Of a DNA stretch of 7,542 bases, positions 5,131-7,542 are shown in pieces (the stretch's first letter is position 1; each line of letters starts with the position of its first letter). The translations under genes and the position numbers were made by a program. This DNA comes from Acidimicrobiaceae bacterium. Lineage in GTDB: Bacteria > Actinomycetota > Acidimicrobiia > Acidimicrobiales > Ilumatobacteraceae. The notes beneath the pieces are model-generated. The model did no database searches. It was not told the DNA's origin and saw only the letters and a program-made list of their open reading frames with translations. The stretch is from NCBI GenBank assembly GCA_006515795.1, contig VFMC01000196.1, positions 14,232-21,773 on the forward strand, in the 5' to 3' direction.

Positions 5131-5676
5131 ATGCCAAGGATCGAAATCTCTACGACAACCACCATTAACGCCGAGGCCGATCACGTGTGGAAGATCCTCG
5201 GTGAGGACTTCCTCGCCGTCGCCCGCTGGGCAACCAGCATCGATCACTCGACCGCCAACCCGCTCGCGACTGCGGGTCCCGCCGACGCGCCGGCCGACGG
5301 GCGCTCGTGCACCATCGCCGGATTCGGCACGACCGATGAACGCCTCGTCACCTTCGATCGATCGAGTCGGACGATGAGCTACAGCGTTGCCGCCAAGAAG
5401 ATTCCGCCGTTCGTGAAGGGCATGCTCAACGAATGGAGCGTGGAACCGGCCGGGAACGGCAAGGCGCTCGTGAGCTCGCGGATCACCGCCGACGCGAAGG
5501 GCATCTTGGGGGCCATGGTCGCACCGATGATGCGAATGAAGCTCCGCAAGACCGCAGACGAGATCTTCACCGACCTCCGCGCCTTCGCCGAGACGGGGAC
5601 ACCCTCGCAAGCCAAACAGCAAGCCGTGCGCAAGGCCGCCAAGAAGGCCGAGTCGGTCGCTGCGGCTCGCACCTGA
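5131..5676 (+). CDS. SRPBCC-fold (START-like) protein
   Basis: A 181-residue protein. The start (RIEISTTTTINAEADHVWKIL) is the first strand and helix of SRPBCC/polyketide-cyclase-like proteins. DGRSCTIAGFGTTDERLVTFD and SRTMSYSV form the central strands. NEWSVEPAGNGKALVSSRI is the usual late W.v.p...g...v strand, and GILGAMVAPMMRMKLRKTADEIFTDLR the long C-terminal helix over the hydrophobic pocket. Such proteins bind lipids, polyketides or aromatics. The final 25 residues (about 157-181) are an Ala/Lys/Gln-rich tail beyond the fold. The gene begins 25 bp after the CMD-like gene, without a strong Shine-Dalgarno, and shares its promoter. Ligand unknown; it may bind or deliver a substrate for the AhpD-like partner. 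Confidence 0.88.
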   Translation: MPRIEISTTTTINAEADHVWKILGEDFLAVARWATSIDHSTANPLATAGPADAPADGRSCTIAGFGTTDERLVTFDRSSRTMSYSVAAKKIPPFVKGMLNEWSVEPAGNGKALVSSRITADAKGILGAMVAPMMRMKLRKTADEIFTDLRAFAETGTPSQAKQQAVRKAAKKAESVAAART

Positions 5677-5678
5677 AC

Positions 5679-5975
5679 ATGACCGGCACGACCGCTCCTG
5701 TCGCGCTCGTCGTCACCGCCACGTTCGATCCCAGTGATACAGGTGCAGCTACATGCGTGACCGTATCGCTGGGTCAAACCCTCAAATCACCGATCGCTGA
5801 AACTCGGTTGCCTCTGCGCGAGGTCCTTCCACGTCGAGGGAGGCGTGAGGATTGTGTTGGCGGCGATATGGTCGTCGTCAGCGCCTTGTATCCGACTGGG
5901 AGCCGCCGAGACCAGCGGACTTCACGTACCGCGATGCGCGCGACGTGGCCGAGTATGCGTCGCTCGATGCGCTGA
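5679..5975 (+). pseudogene. Possible gene start or remnant downstream of the SRPBCC gene
   Basis: ATG 5679 lies two bases after the SRPBCC stop and opens a frame to 5975. Its first 20 or so residues (MTGTTAPVALVVTATFDPSD) look genuinely coding: mostly G/C third positions and an N-terminal beta-strand like those of small ferredoxin-fold proteins. From about 5735 the codon pattern degrades, a strong hairpin cuts through, and the rest is Arg-rich shadow. This fits a truncated third gene of the operon, but a chance open frame is not excluded. No family is assigned. Confidence 0.25.
5730..5773 (+). terminator. Strong hairpin after the CMD/SRPBCC operon, probable terminator
   Basis: CCCAGTGATAC (5730-5740) pairs with GTATCGCTGGG (5763-5773): 11 bp with one G.U pair. 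Inside the 22-base loop, GGT (5742-5744) can pair with ACC (5760-5762). It begins 54 bp after the SRPBCC stop. No T-tract follows, as is common for actinobacterial terminators. It could instead be an inverted repeat left by rearrangement. Confidence 0.5.
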
Positions 5976-6214
5976 CAACGTGGCGTACGTGGCCGGAGGT
6001 GTGGCATCTCGACCACACCGGCCGGTGGTGCTGTTGCTCCAAAGGCTCGAGCCTCGACTCGGTTCGTCGGTTCGCCGAATCGCCGGAGCGCATCTTGCGG
6101 TGCCGGCTCGAGTCGACGGGCGAGCCGTGTCCCGACTACTGGGTCATCCTCGAACCCCGACAGAAGTGGCGCGCAGATCGATGCGAGGTCACCGAAGCCG
6201 AGCGTGTTGCGTAG
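5852..6214 (+). CDS. Unrecognised Trp-rich small protein
   Basis: A 120-codon frame from TTG 5852 to TAG 6212-6214, family not recognised. GAGGGAGG (5836-5843) lies eight bases before TTG. From codon 15 (5894) on, third positions are mostly G/C and the peptide is protein-like: DWEPPRPADFTYRDARDVAEY, then TTWRTWPEVWHLDHTGRWCCC, and PCPDYWVILEPRQKWR. It has eight tryptophans in 120 residues and a CCC cluster. The first 14 codons look poor (8 of 14 end in A or T), while the alternative frame from ATG 5868 (MVVVSALYPTG) looks better there. So the start is uncertain and a frameshift near 5885-5895 is possible. No membrane segment or signal peptide. The overlapping opposite-strand frame (5774-6451) looks like shadow. 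Confidence 0.5.
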   Translation: MCWRRYGRRQRLVSDWEPPRPADFTYRDARDVAEYASLDALTTWRTWPEVWHLDHTGRWCCCSKGSSLDSVRRFAESPERILRCRLESTGEPCPDYWVILEPRQKWRADRCEVTEAERVA

Positions 6215-6359
6215 CTCGCTGGCGCTGTTCGGGATCACGCTGCTCGACGTGGTGATCTTCCATGAAGACTTCCGGTGGTGGTCGCTGCACGAACTCGTCT
6301 GCGGCAGCACGGCGTGGACCTTCGAGCCCGTTCGTCGCACCGAGCGGCGGCAGCACTGA
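6204..6359 (+). CDS. Small 51-codon reading frame, or 3' part of a frameshifted gene
   Basis: GTG 6204 to TGA 6357-6359 encodes 51 residues: LALFGITLLDVVIFHEDF, then RWWSLHELVCGSTAWTFEPV and a basic tail RRTERRQH. Of its 51 sense codons, 45 end in G or C, which argues strongly for real coding in this frame. It overlaps the 3' end of the preceding Trp-rich frame by 11 bp, so translation could be coupled; no separate Shine-Dalgarno stands out. Alternatively the two frames are one gene broken by an indel near 6190-6210. The tryptophan-rich character is shared by both. It ends 39 bp before the stop of the convergent response regulator. No family recognised. Confidence 0.5.
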   Translation: MLRSSLALFGITLLDVVIFHEDFRWWSLHELVCGSTAWTFEPVRRTERRQH

Positions 6360-6398
6360 CGCGCCCGCCGCGCAGGTTGTCCGACGTCGTCACTCGAG

Positions 6399-7058
6399 TT
6401 ACAGACCGGCGTCCCGGGCGGCGAGGGCGGCAGCCGTTCTGCTGGTGACACCGAGTTTCACGAGCACCATCGAGACGTAGTTGCGGACCGTTTTCTCGCT
6501 GAGGAACAGCGTCTGCGCGATGGTTACATTGCTGGCGCCATGGGCTAGCTCGCGGAGCACGTCGCGCTCGCGCTCGGTGAGGGTTGGAAACGGGCTAGGA
6601 GCCATTGGGCCGGCAGTGGCCGGCGCGGCGGGGTCGGCGACGAGGGTGGCGAGGCGGCGCGCGATGCCTCCGCTGATGATCGAGTCGCCCGCGTGGGCGG
6701 CGTGGATCGCTCGGCGGATGTCGTGCTGGCGGGCGCCTTTGAGCACGAACCCGTGCGCGCCTGCTCGCAATGCATTGGCGACGACGTCGTCATCGTCGAA
6801 CATCGTGAGGACCACAATCGCGATGTGGGGTGCGGCCTCGACAAGTTGTCTGGTCGCTTCGATTCCGGTCATCGCCGGCATGTGGACGTCCATGAGCGTC
6901 ACGTCGGGTTGCAGCTCGAGCGCGAGTCGCACCGCCTCGTCGCCATCGTGTGCGCTGCCGACCACCTCGATGCTGGGATCACCACTCAGCATGACCTCGA
7001 GCGCGCGTAGATAGGTGGCGTGGTCGTCCGCGATCAACACGCGAACGGCGTCCGTCAT
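6399..7058 (-). CDS. NarL/FixJ-family response regulator with LuxR-type HTH
   Basis: A 219-residue two-component regulator. The receiver domain (about 5-120) has the acidic pair D11-D12 (VLIADDH), phospho-acceptor D57 (LMDVHMP), T85 (IVVLT) and K107 (FVLKGA), all the residues needed for phosphorylation and signalling. A Pro/Ala linker (about 141-158) leads to the GerE/LuxR helix-turn-helix (159-217): LTERERDVLRELAHGASNVTI, then LFLSEKTVRNYVSMVLVKLGV. Length and architecture are normal. Its ATG (7058-7056) overlaps the stop of the upstream kinase gene by 4 bp (ATGA), so the pair is translationally coupled and almost certainly cognate. The controlled genes and signal are not visible. It ends close to, and convergent with, the Trp-rich frames. 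Confidence 0.97.
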   Translation of the reverse strand: MTDAVRVLIADDHATYLRALEVMLSGDPSIEVVGSAHDGDEAVRLALELQPDVTLMDVHMPAMTGIEATRQLVEAAPHIAIVVLTMFDDDDVVANALRAGAHGFVLKGARQHDIRRAIHAAHAGDSIISGGIARRLATLVADPAAPATAGPMAPSPFPTLTERERDVLRELAHGASNVTIAQTLFLSEKTVRNYVSMVLVKLGVTSRTAAALAARDAGL

Positions 7059-7542
7059 GACGCGAGTCCCCCTGCAGCGAGGGCGAGAGGGAGTGATGCC
7101 CGGATGAGCGTGCCGTGGGGTGTCCCTGGCCGCACGGAGAGCTCACCGCCGAGCTCGGTCGCCCGGTCGCGCATGGAACGGAGCCCGACACCGGCATGGC
7201 GGTCGGTGTCCATGCCCTGCCCGTCGTCCTCGATCTCGACGTGCAGTGCATCCGTGGAGGTGTTGATTCGCACCCAGCAGTGATGGGCGAGCGCGTGGCG
7301 GGTGACGTTGGTGATCGCCTCGAGCGCGATGCGGTAGGCGGCCACCTCGACCGCGGCCGGTAGCGCGGCCGCGACATCCACGCTGTCCACGTGGAGCTCC
7401 AGCTCCGCAGTGGCCTCGACAGAGCGCGACGCGAGTGTGGCGACGTGTTCGCGAACCGCTCCGACGAGGCCGAGCTCGTCGAGCGCGGGTGGTCGTAGGT
7501 CGTAGACGAGTTGGCGGATCCCGTCCACAGCGGCATGGAGTT
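7055..7542 (-). CDS. Sensor histidine kinase (HisKA_3/HATPase type), C-terminal part; 5' end outside window
   Basis: About 161 C-terminal residues are visible and the frame is open through the window edge. HAAVDGIRQLVYDLRPPALD is the end of the HisKA_3 dimerisation region seen in NarL-partner kinases; the phospho-accepting histidine lies further upstream, off the window. The ATP-binding domain shows an N box (AAYRIALEAITNVTRHA), a G1 box (EIEDDGQGMD) and a G2 box (HAGVGLRSMRDRATELGGEL), ending with GTLIRASLPLA. It would autophosphorylate and pass phosphate to D57 of the downstream regulator. GTG 7528 is internal, not the start. Sensor and membrane domains cannot be judged from this window. 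Confidence 0.95.
   Translation of the reverse strand, partial: LHAAVDGIRQLVYDLRPPALDELGLVGAVREHVATLASRSVEATAELELHVDSVDVAAALPAAVEVAAYRIALEAITNVTRHALAHHCWVRINTSTDALHVEIEDDGQGMDTDRHAGVGLRSMRDRATELGGELSVRPGTPHGTLIRASLPLALAAGGLAS

Noticed and set aside
5730..5773. Integron attC-like site or insertion-sequence terminal repeat
   Set aside because: The hairpin lacks the GTTRRRY/RYYYAAC core ends of attC, and no transposase, integrase or flanking target duplication is seen.
5845..6255. 136-codon + frame from GTG 5845
   Set aside because: Arg/Cys/Ser-rich with no protein-like pattern beyond its first residues; the adjacent frame over the same bases reads better.
5774..6451. 225-codon open frame on the - strand
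   Set aside because: The translation is Arg/Ser/Pro-rich without domain features, and it lies opposite two + frames with better codon character; it also runs into the end of the response regulator gene.
6481..7014. 177-codon + frame opposite the response regulator
   Set aside because: Directly antisense to a response regulator with all conserved residues present.

Overview
The window is high-GC DNA with dense short genes, frequent ATGA stop/start overlaps, GTG starts and apparently leaderless promoters. This looks like an actinobacterium, and Acidimicrobiia would fit, but the lineage is inferred from style, not from a marker gene. No tRNA, rRNA, CRISPR array, transposase or integrase was seen.

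The left two thirds (about 170-5676) is a run of regulator/target modules. Four TetR-family repressors lie within about 3.8 kb, all on the + strand, each beside small soluble proteins. Module 1: an NTF2/SnoaL-like protein (170-634, -) diverges from tetR-1 (690-1358) across a perfect 27-bp palindrome. Module 2: a DUF2867-type protein (1351-1827, -) diverges from tetR-2 (1873-2442) across an 18-bp palindrome. Module 3: tetR-3 (2511-3104) starts an ATGA-coupled operon with a second NTF2-like protein and a TfoX N-terminal-domain protein. Module 4: tetR-4 (3898-4479) precedes a carboxymuconolactone decarboxylase/AhpD-like gene and an SRPBCC gene (4542-5676). One 16-bp motif occurs both in the tetR-4 promoter and in the promoter of its presumed target operon. 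Each module has its own candidate operator, so the cluster reads as four independent autoregulated switches. Inducers cannot be read from sequence; the AhpD-like CxxC protein and a lone cysteine at the same place in TetR-3 and TetR-4 suggest electrophile, peroxide or xenobiotic response as a hypothesis.

From 5677 to 5851 there is no convincing complete gene: a short coding-like start just after the SRPBCC stop, then a strong hairpin (5730-5773). Two small overlapping Trp-rich reading frames follow (5852-6214 and 6204-6359). They are either coupled novel genes or pieces of one frameshifted gene.

The right end, on the - strand, is an ordinary NarL/FixJ-type response regulator (6399-7058), ATGA-coupled to the C-terminal part of its histidine kinase, which runs off the window at 7542. 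At the left edge (1-130) is the probable C-terminal tail of an unrecognised gene.
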